NCBI GenBank assembly: GCA_012932295.1
Contig: JAAONU010000017.1
Span: 372,001-436,000 of the forward strand
Length of the DNA: 64,000 nucleotides
Direction of reading: 5' to 3'
Source of the DNA: Cyclina sinensis
Taxonomy: Eukaryota; Mollusca; Bivalvia; Venerida; Veneridae
Part shown: in pieces, positions 38,948-50,419 of the stretch
Position numbering within the stretch: position 1 is the first letter of the stretch
Layout of the letters: each line of letters opens with the position of its first letter
Notes under the pieces: generated by a model
Database searches by the model: none
What the model was told of the DNA's origin: nothing
What the model saw: only the letters and a program-made list of their open reading frames with translations
Position numbers and translations under genes: made by a program

Positions 38948-40159
38948 TAAGGGTAACCGCCAGGGGAACTCAGCAGTCTTTCTTCCCTTTGTTATTACTC
39001 AGCTTTTTTGGTTTTGTTTTTAGACAAAATAGGATTGTCAAGAGATTTTTAAAAATCCAAACTACATGTATAATAATTATGATATTATTCATTGACATTT
39101 TTGATGGGTTTTTTCTTTTGTAGAACTGGTTTCTATTCTCAAAGGGAAAAAATGCAATATGTTTAGGCTTTTTTATTGTATTTTACTGATAATATAGTTA
39201 AAGCTATCATTCATTGAAAAGAGCCACTGAAGAAGAATACCTATTGAAAGATTGTATAAAAAAAAACATTTTAATGCCGATTTGATTCAAAGGCAACATG
39301 GCAACTCTCCGTGACAACGTTGACGACTGACCAGTAATTTTGTTAGAAATCTGACAAAAGCCCTCTTTTAAGTCTTCCTCGTATATTTCTCAATGTCACA
39401 CATTCTGCTATATTGCAAATACTAGACAGGTGCACGACTAGGCGAAAAGCACGAGTAAACCTTATACTGAAGTTAATTTATTTTCTTCGATGTATGAATG
39501 TAAAAGGGCATATATGCCTCAATAAAAATGACCTAGTTTTATAACCAATCCCCACACAATAACTTAAGTATGTAAATTATCTTAATAAGGTCAGTTGACC
39601 AAATGAAAAGAAAAAAAATAATACTTGGCAGAAGTGCATGTATTTTACCACTTTGGTTCAACCACTGATTAAGCCGCTAAATAAGAAAAGAAAAAAATCA
39701 TCTGCGAAAAAAAGGTGAAGGTATATTTTATGTCAAAAAAATAAGTGCCAAAAACAGCAACCATTTATATCCGCTAGTTTCCACTTTAAAGCTTATTTTT
39801 GGAAAGTCATCAGCTGTCGTGCATTGCTCAGTTTTGCTTTTCATTCATTTTCTTTCAAAGCTGTTCAGCGATTTTCTTTTTAAAAAAACCTTTGAAAAAT
39901 AATATGACTGATCAACGCCGAACTACATATAAACTTATACAGGTCACTGTTGTCTAAATTCTGAAAGGCTCTTTTTCATAATTCATTATACTTTTAACTT
40001 TGTCGAGTTTAAGGGAATATAACAGAAACGCTAGAAGATGAATCCAAGAAACCAAACCTTGGCGAAAAATTTTAGCGAATTTCTTAGTTTGGTGTTTAAG
40101 GTGCGACGAACGAGACCTCATCCATATTTGCTCTCACCTTATCCATGTTTGTACTGACC

Positions 40160-41745
40160 ACATCCATACAGTCTGATCATGGCCTGCACATCCATACATT
40201 CTATTCATGGCCTAAACATCCAAACAGTCTGATCATGTCTTGTATAACCATACAGTCTGATCACGTGTTGAACATCCATACCGTCTGATTATAGTCTGCA
40301 TATCCATACATTTCCACACAGCATTCTTATCATAGCCTATATGTCCAGACAGCAATATGATCAAAGTCTATACGTCCACACAGCAATATGATCATAGCCT
40401 ATACGTCGACACAGCAGTATGATCATTACTTATACGTCCACACAGCAATATGATCATAGCCTATACGTCCACACAGCAATATGATCATAGCCTATACGTC
40501 CACACAGCAATATGATCATAGCCGATACGTCCACACAGCAATATGATCATAGCCTATACGTCGACACAGAAGTATGATCATTACTTATACGTCCACACAG
40601 TGGTATGATCATTACTTATACGTCCACACAGCAGTATGATCATAACTTATACGTCCACACAGCAGTATGATCATAACTTATACGTCCACACAGCAGTATG
40701 ATCATTACTTATACGTCGACACAGCAGTATGATCATTACTTATACGTCGACACAGCAGTATGATCATCACTTATACGTCCACACAGCAGTATGATCATTA
40801 CTTTTACGTCGACACAGCAGTATGATAATTACTTTTACGTCGACACAGCAGTATGATCATTACTTATACGTCGACACAGCAGTATGATCATTACTTATCC
40901 GTCGAGACAGCAGTATGATCATTACTTATACGTCGACACAGCAGTATGATCATTACTTATACGTCGACACAGCAGTGTGATCATTACTTATCCGTCGAGA
41001 CAGCAGTATGATCATTACTTATACGTCGACACAGCAGTATGATCATTACTTATACGTCCACACAGCAGTATGATCATTACTTATACGTCGACACAGCAGT
41101 ATGATCATTTGTTATACGTCCACACAGCAGTATGATCATCATTTATACGTCGACACAGCAGTATGATAATTACTTATACGTCCACACAGCAATATGATCA
41201 TAGCCTTTACGTCCACACAGCAATATGATCATAGTCTATACGTCCACACAGCAGTATGATCATTACTTATACGTCCACACAGTAAAATGATCATAGCCTA
41301 AACGTCGACACAGCAGTATGATCATTACTTATACGTCCACACAGCAATATGATCATAGTCAATACGTCGTCACAGCAGTATGATCATTACTTATACGTCC
41401 ACACAGCAAAATGATCATAGTCTATACGTCGACACAGCAATATGATCATAGCCTATACGTCCACACAGCAATATGATCATAGCCTATACGTCCACACAGC
41501 AATATGATCATAGCCTATACGTACAAACAGCAATATGATCATAGCCTATACGTCCACACAGCAATATGATCATAGCCTATACGTCCACACAGCAATATGA
41601 TCATAGCCTATACGTACAAACAGCAATATGATCATAGCCTATACGTCCACACAGCAATATGATCATAGCCTATACGTTTAAACAGCAATATGATCATAGC
41701 CTATACGTCCACACAGCAGTCTGATCATAGCCTTTAAGTCCATAC
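40160..41745 (+). repeat. 31-bp minisatellite (TGATCAT...TATACGTCCACACAG)
   Basis: About 50 copies of a 31-bp unit. Two unit types are segregated. Type A (AATATGATCATAGCCTATACG) dominates both ends, and type B (AGTATGATCATTACTTATACG) fills the middle, about 40570-41170. The left edge (40160-40330) is degenerate. There are no reading frames of interest. Confidence 0.95.
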
Positions 41746-42911
41746 GAGCAAAGATTGAGGAATTAGATTTTTTACTGCCTGTACGGTCCAATAGAATTTT
41801 GACTCCAACTGGTAAAAATATAGTCATTAAAACACTAGCTTTGCCAAAACTGAACCACATTTTTATTAGCTTTCCAACCCCTCCAAAAGATGTCATTAAA
41901 AAAATCAAGACATGTTTTTTTTTAGCTTTTTATGGAATAAAGTCCCAGATAAGTTTAACGAGCCTCAGTAGTTCAAGATTTTAACAATGGAGGATTAAGA
42001 GTTGTGGAGGTTGAGAAGTTTATAATAACTCTTAAATGTTCATGGTTTAGAAGGTAATCTGAAAGATATTTCTCAGTAACACGTTCTGGTTAGTACGTTA
42101 TGTCAAGCCTTTCATTCTGTAGGAAAGTATAGAGCAAACTTTGTACAAAAGGAAGATCTCCACGGTGAGCAATCCCTTTTGGAAAGAAATACAAACAAAC
42201 ATCTTGAACCTTAATAATTTTATTTTTATTTTGTAAGTTACCATTTATATAAATAAAACATACAAAACTAAAGTGGCTTCAGTTTAGAAATAATCATAGA
42301 ATATTAGGAACTAATAACCTTAGGGCTAAAATGGGGTTTACCAATAATAATACATGCTCCTTTTTGCAAAAGCGCTCCTGAAACAATAACACACTTACTT
42401 CATGAGTGTTCTGTGATTACTACTTTTGGGACAAAATGTTAAACTCTGGATACAAAGAAAGTAAACTATATATACAGATTGTACAAATTTTGATATTTTA
42501 CTTTTCTATATGTACTAAACAAAATTCTTTTAATCTGCAAATCATATGTTTATTCAAGTAAAATAAAAACGGGATCACAAAATTGAGAAGGCCTAAAAAG
42601 AATATCCTATATTTATATGAAATTGAAAAAATCAGTGCAATTAAAACAATGAACATTCAGAACTTTGAAAAACAATGGAGACATTTTTAAGACTTGGTAC
42701 CTTGATAGAATTATACTATAATTCAATTATTGCAATCTTTTTTTCGTTTATCTCTTAGTTTTACTGGTGTTTTTTCCTCATCACTTGTATTTCCAGCATC
42801 CTCTCTCCGTCTAGGTGCTGCCCTTTTTTTTATGAAAAACTCACTCATCAAGCTACTTCTGCCTTTTTCTCTATTCTTATATATTAATTTCAAGGAATTA
42901 ACCCGTTATTA
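41746..42911. other. Intergenic spacer
   Basis: AT-rich DNA with no gene seen. Short frames at 41678-41984 have a composition reminiscent of decayed LINE-type coding sequence but are too short to name. Confidence 0.3.
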
Positions 42912-43677
42912 CGGTGGCACAGAGGTGACATGCACAACTTTTTTTTTTAACTGCACTTCTCCTTTTTTTTATCTCGTTCCCACGAGATACTAACTCGTTC
43001 CCACGAGTTACTATGTCGTGGGAACGAGATAAAAAAAAGAGAGAAGTGCAAATCTGAAAAAAGAATCGCATTTGAAAAAAAGAGTTTCGCAGTAAAAAAA
43101 AGAATCGTGTTGTAAAAAAAAGAACAGCGAATGTAAGCTATGTCGAGGGAACGACTTACTAACTCGTGGGAACGAGTTAGCTATGTCGTGGGAACGACTT
43201 TATATCTCGTTCCCACGAGATACTAAGTCGTTCCCTCGAGTTAGTATCTCGTGGGTACGAGATAAAAAAAAAGTGCAATTTAAAAAAAATGTATTGCTTT
43301 GGAAAAAAAAGTGTTGCACAATATATTTCTTTCTCGTTCCCACGACATAGCTAACTCGTTCCCACGAGTAAGTAAGTCGTTCCCACGACATAGCTAACTC
43401 GTTCCCACGAGTTAGTAAGTCGTTCCCTCGACATAGCTTACATTCGCTGTTCTTTTTTTAACAACACGATTCTTTTTTTTACTGCGCAACTCTTTTTTTC
43501 AAATGCGATTCTTTTTTTCAGATTTACACTTCTTTTTTTTATCTCGTTCCCACGACTTAGTAACTCGTGGGAACGAGATACTAAGTCGTTCCCTCGAGTT
43601 AGTATCTCGTGGGAACGAGATAAAAAAGGGGAGTGCAATTTAAAAAAAAAGTTGTGCATGTCACCTCTGTGCCACCG
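42912..43677. mobile_element. 766-bp palindromic foldback element
   Basis: The ends are CGGTGGCACAGAGGTGACAT and its reverse complement, with terminal repeats of about 50 bp and a flanking TA on both sides (a mariner-like target duplication). Inside, the two halves pair almost throughout. They carry more than ten 14-bp palindromes of types CTCGTTCCCACGAG and GTCGTTCCCACGAC, plus A/T-runs of 7-9 bp spaced by 14-20 bp. No ORF of substance is present, so it is non-autonomous. Confidence 0.85.
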
Positions 43678-45426
43678 TACGTTATAGTTAGGTTTTGTTC
43701 TAAATATCAGAATGTTTTAAATCTGTTTGTTTTTTTCTCCACTACAGTTGTAAAGGGAGATAAATATATTGATTTGTCATTTATATTGTGATTTGAATTA
43801 TGGTTACCTAGTTACTTCCCCTTTTATAAATGATAGCTTGCTTTGATCAACTTGATGCGATTTTTTCCACGTTAAAAGAAAAATGTCAGAATGACCCTTT
43901 ATTTACTTCTGTCGTACTAAAGATTTAAATCACATAATCTTTCTTCGAAATTGTATACTGAATAACATACATATCTGGATATAAGATATAAATTACAAAA
44001 AAAGAGTTTATTCATATTTGCATGTGAAACTGGATCTAAAACTATCTGCGTTTTCACTAGAGCTGCAAGAGTATAGAAAACAATCGGTCATATCCACGGG
44101 CCGAGACCATTGTCCTTTACTATAACATTTTGAAATATTGAAAGTGTTATGATTGTAAATTAGACTTTCGTTAGTTAATTTTTTAACACTTTCGTGCCAA
44201 TTCCGTCAAGAGTTTGAAATCCCGCTACGTGCTTTTACATCATTTCTACAATTCTTGCTAATATGTGTTTACTAACTCACATTTCAAAGGTCATTTTAGA
44301 AGCCAAGAAAGACATCCATCGAAGTCTGATGAAGGTGTGAAACCACCAAAAATTCCTTAATTGTTCTAAATAAAATTCATACAGCTCCGAGGGCTGTTAA
44401 ACATAGCAAAGACCTTTTTCAAAGAGTTTTAACTTGCATGTTCTTGAAGTTCTGCATCTGTATTTGAAAAAAAGTAAGAAAAATGGGGGTCATTTTTCAC
44501 ATAAAACAGATTTTATGTAAACTTACCCCAACAATTCTGAGCCAATTTTCACAATATTCAGATTTGGGTATTTGATACAACTTCCTGTCATATATTCTAT
44601 TTTTAATGTATTCTACCCATTATCAGAAAGTGTCAAACAAAACATTTAAGCAAAAAAGTAAACAGATAAATAAAAGAATGTTAAAAAAATGCTTTAACCA
44701 AGAAAATTGAGAAATGTTTCGAGTCGTCATTATGTGGATTCCATTTTATGAGCCCTGAAAGACTGAATGGGTGGTTTCACATTAAAACGAACACATTGCC
44801 TGCCAATATCTGGTATTAACAAAGGCATGTAACGAATGTTGTATGTGTACTGCGGGGACAACTTCGCGCAATGAATATTCCTATGGAAAGCCTCAACTGT
44901 CTGATGTTAAAAATCAACCCATAATGATGTTCAGTGTCTTCATAATGTGTCACGTAAACGGTATGTTCTGTTAAATACATCTTTAAGACAGTTGAGGCGT
45001 TCTATATCATTCTGTTGACCTTCTTATAACATTCTGACAAGAAATACGAACTTTCCTCACAGTGGTCTAAAAAATGAAAATCCCTTTAAGTTAAAACATG
45101 TCAGAAACGTTTACAAGGCTAAACTCGCTTTATGATGTTAAGAGTTTGACTTGCAGTGACCATGTGAGCGATAAAAGAAGACGACACAAATATCGTTTTC
45201 TAACTTTGAACACTTATTACATAAATAACCTTGGAGTCTTTTTGCACCAAAGGGAGACAACCTTTTTTTTAAACAATTTATACAGTCGTTTCACAGTTGT
45301 GAAACGCTCAAATTGAGTTGTTTCCTGATATTTTAAATGGTATTGTTTTATCAACTGACCCTCATTGATAGCACATAGAGTACAGATTTATAATTCTTCA
45401 TAACAATTAATACATATATAACGTAT
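43678..45426. other. Spacer downstream of the first PPxY gene
   Basis: It contains one small inverted-repeat element (44884-45005). The part next to 45427 would include the gene's 3'UTR. A poly(A) signal cannot be assigned with confidence. Confidence 0.35.
44884..45005. mobile_element. Small MITE-like inverted repeat
   Basis: GCCTCAACTGTCT at 44892 is mirrored by AGACAGTTGAGGC at 44986-44998, with surrounding partial identity. A similar single end (GCCTCGACTGTCTT) occurs at about 20166. Confidence 0.5.
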
Positions 45427-46283
45427 TCACTGCACAGGGGTCGGTGAGGAAACCTTTATTCTTTGTTGCAACCTCTGAAGGACAGCATGTCTCTGGGCAC
45501 TTCTTGCCGCCGCTCCAGGATTCGTTGGGGGCGGAGACTGTTCTAATGGACTAGTACTCTCTAATGCGCCAGGAAGTAGTCTGGTAGTACTAGCGACGGA
45601 ACTACTTTTTGTTATGTTTCGTGATTCGCTTTCAGAAGTTTTACGTTTAGAAGGCCGCGGAATTTTCGAAGTAAAAGCATTATTTCTTCTCATTTGGTCT
45701 TCTTTTTCTGTCCTTTCATTCCCGGTGTTTTGACCATTTATCACGTGACTATGAACAGTTATCTCCCTGACAGAAACTGGAGTTACCGAGTTATTGCCCC
45801 CTATTCTAAACTGTCGACGACTTCTTTCACTCGTTGTTTTATGAAGTGTGCCGTTTCTTCCAAGCCCGTTAAACATGATGGATGATATTCTTCCGCTTGC
45901 TAAACTTGGATGCGGTGAACCGTGACGTGTACCATCCATTACATCATTACCGTTACCACTTAGTCTGCCTAAACCGGAAGTTCCAGGCTCAGGGGTATCG
46001 CACCTATCATCTAAATTACCACTTTGTTCCATATTAATAACACTTATATATGTAGGTGGCGCATCATTTTGTTGACCTCCAATAGCATTCCTGTGTTCAA
46101 GTGGCGGATTTTGTCGTCTGCTTGATCGCGGTTCTCTACTAGGTGGAGCATTTGTTGTTCTGTATCGCGGTAAGATCGGTTCAGTTGACCTAGATTCTTC
46201 AGGACCGGGTAAAAAGTCATACTGAGGAGGGGTTTCTGAATATGGCGGTGGTTTGGGAACTTCGATGGGTCTTGTGCGTAATT
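45427..46283 (-). CDS. Gene 1, last coding exon (cytoplasmic tail)
   Basis: The acceptor reads TTATGATTTGCAG on the minus strand and the stop is TGA at 45427-45429. The exon starts with KPPPYSETPPQY shortly after the membrane, then APPTYIS. The rest is Ser/Arg/Thr-rich and probably disordered, ending in a basic helix RHAVLQRLQQRIK. Confidence 0.8.
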
Positions 46284-47305
46284 CTGCAAATCATAAAATC
46301 TAACAATAAATGCATACTTTCAAATGAAACATTTTCATTTTTCATTGGCTGACATATGGATATTTTCTAACACAGAGAAAGTAAATGTAGAACAAGTTTT
46401 TGATAACGAAATCAATCCAGACACTTATGATAAATTTCTTAGTCATTCTTTTAATAGAATATTTAAAAGTATGGAGTAAAAGACTTTTAGCCTGAGTAAA
46501 TATTTTAAAGACATCAGTTTGAATTCTGTGTTAAATGTGATACCGTTGTCAATCCTGTTATGGCGTTGTCGGAGTCGTATTCGCGTCACTCTATTTTTCT
46601 GTTTGCTCGTTAAGCATATGATAAGGGCGATAACTATTGCAACAACAACAAGCGCCCCGACTACACAGATCACTATGATGACGCTCTCAGACAGACTGGA
46701 AAAGAAAACAAACGATAACAAGGGAACCAGCTTTTTCCTGACAGCATGATGACAAGTTTAATGTTCTTGATTGCCAGTTCCTGTCAACACGTACCCAAAC
46801 ATGTCATCAACCAGATTTACCAATGTGATGCCATGAATTCAGCAAAAAGTCAAAATATGTCTTTCCATTCAAAACGTCTTTACTCATTGCAGTAACATGG
46901 CACCACGGGGGAAATTTAAATTGTCTTATGTTTGGTATAGAGCATGCACTTCCTCCCCAAGTAATGAATCGGCTCTGAAAATTTTGTTGGAATTGTTTAT
47001 TACCTGTACCAGGTTCTAACAAATAAGTAAAGAAACAGCATAGTAAGTTCTATTTAATTCTAGTCTACTTGCGGATGCTGTCTAAGGCCGCCTTTCTTAT
47101 TACCTTAGAACAGGAAATTGCGTCAAACAAAAAATTATTATCAAACAACTCGATACTTACGTGAACTCACAGCATGTCCTTTTGTTGCCAGTTCCACAAC
47201 ATCCGTAATCACATGATATTGCCGACGAGTTTGCGACCGTACACGTTGTCATTGCGTAGGATCTTATGTGGCTTTGTGGTTGCAAATTACTAATAGTTTT
47301 AGTTC
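45427..47305 (-). CDS. CYYR1/Shisa-like single-pass PPxY membrane protein, gene 1 (5' exon not found)
   Basis: Three coding exons are read on the minus strand: 47161-47305, 46544-46695 and 45427-46283, joined in phase. They encode a short Cys-rich ectodomain (SCDYGCCGTGNKRTCC), one transmembrane helix (VIIVICVVGALVVVAIVIAL), a basic stop-transfer segment and a tail of about 285 residues. The tail has PPPY and PPQY close to the membrane and a third motif, PPTY. PPxY motifs bind WW domains, for example of Nedd4-type ubiquitin ligases, so a role as a membrane adaptor is likely. The architecture fits CYYR1/Shisa-type proteins, but I cannot fix the subfamily. Exon phases and the 152-bp TM exon equal those of gene 2, so the two are tandem paralogues. 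A signal-peptide exon should lie upstream of 47305 but I could not find it. Confidence 0.75.
46544..46695 (-). CDS. Gene 1, transmembrane exon
   Basis: A 152-bp exon between TTCTTTTCCAG and GTATCAC on the minus strand. It encodes the hydrophobic helix and the basic RIRLRQRHNRIDN stretch. Its length and phase are identical to 51178-51329. Confidence 0.8.
47161..47305 (-). CDS. Gene 1, Cys-rich ectodomain exon
   Basis: The donor GTAAGT follows CCEFT. The acceptor is placed at AACAGAG to match the phase of gene 2. A start two bases earlier is also possible but breaks phase. The cysteine pattern C-x8-CDYGCCG-x6-CC aligns with gene 2. Confidence 0.65.
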
Positions 47306-47309
47306 CTCT

Positions 47310-49631
47310 GTTAAAAGTTAACAATTTATTCCTGTTATACCTACATGATAACTCTTTTAAAGTTTAATTTCTAATATGCTCCTTTTTCCATTTGATTTCC
47401 ATGTGATAATGATTAACAAAAAACCTTTTTCCATCATTATCAAAAGTATAAACCAACAGTCTTATACGTTTTAGAAATGTCATAAATTATATGTTTATTT
47501 AAAGCTGACTAGCTTAAATCCTATGCATATCTTTTTCTTAATTTGCCCTGTACAAGATAAACTATTGAGTGAAACAATATGGAATTATACATTTATTTTT
47601 TATTCTCCAAAAATTAATAACTATTATAAATATATTATATATATCGTTTTTCAATCTTTGATTAACTTAATAAACATAACCGCATCAAAGGTCAATATTT
47701 CATTCGTACATGAATTCTATGCATGATGAGAAAATGCTACGACTGTGCAAAATTCGCCATATTATATTTCAATATTTGATAGATCTGATTTTAAACAATA
47801 AAGGGACTATTTATTACATATTATTGAGCCAACAATGTGATTTATCTACAATTACTTATGCTCTACAAATTATATACGCACTCGACGATATTTGAAAATT
47901 GTACACTATGTTAGACGCCAATCTCATTAAAATCAGATCATCGTTTTCGCTTCGTTACTCTACGCTACGAAGATCTGACTACATTGCGTGTCGGGTCGCC
48001 TCAAATTGACCTTTACGCTATGAATATTAATGAGCAAACGCTATCTTCGTTGTCCAATAAGAACCATCATCTTGTTTTTGTAAAGTTCGATTAAAACAAT
48101 TGTCAATCTTTTATACTAATGATTATTAAATAAGTGTATCGTGATACTTCGTAAACTGTATAAAAAATATACCTCTCTGACGGAAAAGCACGGAAACTGG
48201 CGATATTTACCGATTTCAGGAAAACGATGCAGACGAACGTGTACGTGAAATTGGCACCGAGTCGAAATGTCGGACTGGCTTTACATTTAGCTTAACATTC
48301 TTCTTTGTAATAACATGTTAATAAGTCGAATAGTGTGCTATTTTTTTATTTACTTTTTTTCTTTTCTTTTAAAGTTTTCTTTACTCATCTCCAAACTCTT
48401 TTTTTTTTCAAATATCAAACCGAATGTTAGTTCAATGTTCACTTAACATAAGTTTTGGTTTCTTTGCTAGTTGGACAACGAACTACGAAAAAAATTCTTT
48501 AAAAAAGAAAGAAGAACTGAGTGTTTATTGCTAATTTCGTTGCCAACTTCACTCACTATTCAGGGAAAGCTGTCATGCAGTGCGACAGAACTTCTGTTCT
48601 GTTTACACACCCTCGCCCTTCGCTCCCCCGAAAGGACCATCAACACTATAGGGGTGGCCGTATGGTTCAGTGGTAACGGACTTGGGCTGTTTTTCCAGGG
48701 GTCGTGAGTTCGATCGCCCGCTCCTACACTAACATTACAAATTGTCTTTTGGATGAGACATAAAGACGAGGTCCTGTGGATTGGTTTTTCTGTGGATTGG
48801 TATTTCTGAGCTATACATACATCATGAAAAAGAACAAGGATTGTCTTTTTAGTGGGATCATTTCTGTATCTTGCGCAGTACTCAACAACCAGAATAACTA
48901 AACTATTCAGATGGAGTCGGTCATACGGGCAACTGGTACAGACGACAAATTAACTAAGCAAAGTAATGAATGTGTAACAAAATAATTTATAATTGTTTGA
49001 GCTTTAATTGTTACCTTTCGTCTTGTTGTATTTGTTGTTGTTTTGTTTGTTGTTGTTGTTCTAATGATATTATAACAGTATTTCATGTATGCTGTTTTGT
49101 ATCAATTTTATTTCTTTAACTATAAAAGACGTTAAAACCTTCACCAAACATGATGCTTTGATGGCAATTTCAGAAACAAGGTAGGCGTTACTGAAATGTA
49201 ATGATTGTCTCATCGTCGCCAGCGATGATTACGTTGTCCAGCAACTAGTTCAGTGTATGAGCTGCACGTGACATTCTGATTAACAACATTATAAATAAAA
49301 CAAAAACACATCTAGCAGACACAAAAAATCACACAAATAAGTTTCTTTCAAGTCCAATCAATTTTTTATAACGTACAAGGCAGTGGCTACAGATACGGGA
49401 ACGGTTGAGTAATCTGGGATATTGTTCTACCGATACCCTAGCTTGTACATCGGTAATGACTGGACATTTTAAAAACAGGCTTGAAATGCAACTGAAAGAA
49501 GAAGACTAAAGTCTCTCTCTCACGATTACAAAATACTTGAAGAATACGTGGAGATAATGCCAAGACGTTCCTGAATGAATTCTCTTTGAAATAAATAATC
49601 GCCAAAGAATGGCTTCTCACTCTATTACGAA
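47310..49631. other. Spacer between the two PPxY genes
   Basis: It includes a family C SINE (48650-48962) and a CG-containing short palindrome near 47935-47980. The missing first exon of gene 1 should be here or overlap gene 2's 3' region. No hydrophobic ATG exon with a matching donor was found. Confidence 0.4.
48650..48962 (+). repeat. tRNA-derived SINE, family C
   Basis: Box A GGTTCAGTGGTAACG and box B GAGTTCGATCGCC, then ACATTACAAATTGTCTTTTG and GATGAGACATAAAGACGAGG central motifs. The 3' part GGTCATACGGGCAACTGGTA is shared with copies at 56.0-57.1 kb. Confidence 0.8.
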
Positions 49632-50419
49632 TCATATAACAGCTAAATCATCAATGTCTTCTGTTACAACATTCGGAACACCTCGTCCAGCAGTTCCACG
49701 TGTTGGGACTGATGATAAACGGGTTGACACGTTACTAACTTGTCTCGACTGCGCCCCATTTACTCGCGTTGGGATACGCGAGATTCTTGCTGAACCTAAA
49801 ATACGTGCGACAGATTCTGCGCGAGATTCATTTTCTCTCACGTGTTCTGCACGAGACTCGTGGACAGTTGCTGTAATGGCACGTGATTCAAATGCTCTGG
49901 AGTTGGTGGCACGTGATGATTCTGCCCGAGATGACTGACTGTTAGTTTCCTGTGTTTGTGACTGTTGATTTCGTGCTGGTGTCTCAGATATCTGAGTGAC
50001 TTCTGAGAAAATATCAGTATTTTCGTCCGCATTAACCACATTCTGTACATTTGAATTCTCTGCATTTTCTGGCACGGGAGTTCGTATGAACCTCTGCCTT
50101 CTGTGAGCAGGCGTCTGGCCACGGGCGTATTCTGTATATGGGGGCGGGGCTTCAACCTCAACAATTCCTGGAATAAGCGCATGTTGATTAGAGTGAGAGT
50201 TAGTCATTGGATGTCTTCCTGATAAATGGGTGGACCTAACGGAACCCTGTCCAGATCGCCTAGGCACTGGCGTGGTTCCGCGGAACCTCTGATTATATGG
50301 TATGTTGCCTGTTACTGTTGCCGGGCGAAAGTGGGACTCGGGCATCTCTTCGCTATAGGCCGGAGGGGCGGAAATATATGAGGGCGGTTTCGGAGGTTCT
50401 ACCCCTGGAACTCTTGGTG
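49632..50419 (-). CDS. Gene 2, last coding exon (cytoplasmic tail)
   Basis: The acceptor is TTCATTTTCAG on the minus strand and the TGA is at 49632-49634. KPPSYISAPPAY has the same PPxY spacing as KPPPYSETPPQY in gene 1. A third motif, APPPYTEY, follows about 70 residues later. Confidence 0.82.

Larger units (their letters stand above)
35480..40130. other. Intergenic stretch with one TIR element
   Basis: It holds a promoter-like segment (35600-35760) and a Harbinger-like element (37856-38947). An island at 37140-37400 is of more balanced composition. No gene is recognised. Confidence 0.45.

Noticed and set aside
34715..41745. CRISPR-like regular repeats of about 31-33 bp
   Set aside because: Units abut with no spacers, and the genome is eukaryotic.
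43438..43659. Lys/Ser-rich 73-codon minus-strand frame
   Set aside because: It lies wholly inside the palindromic foldback element and reflects its A-runs.
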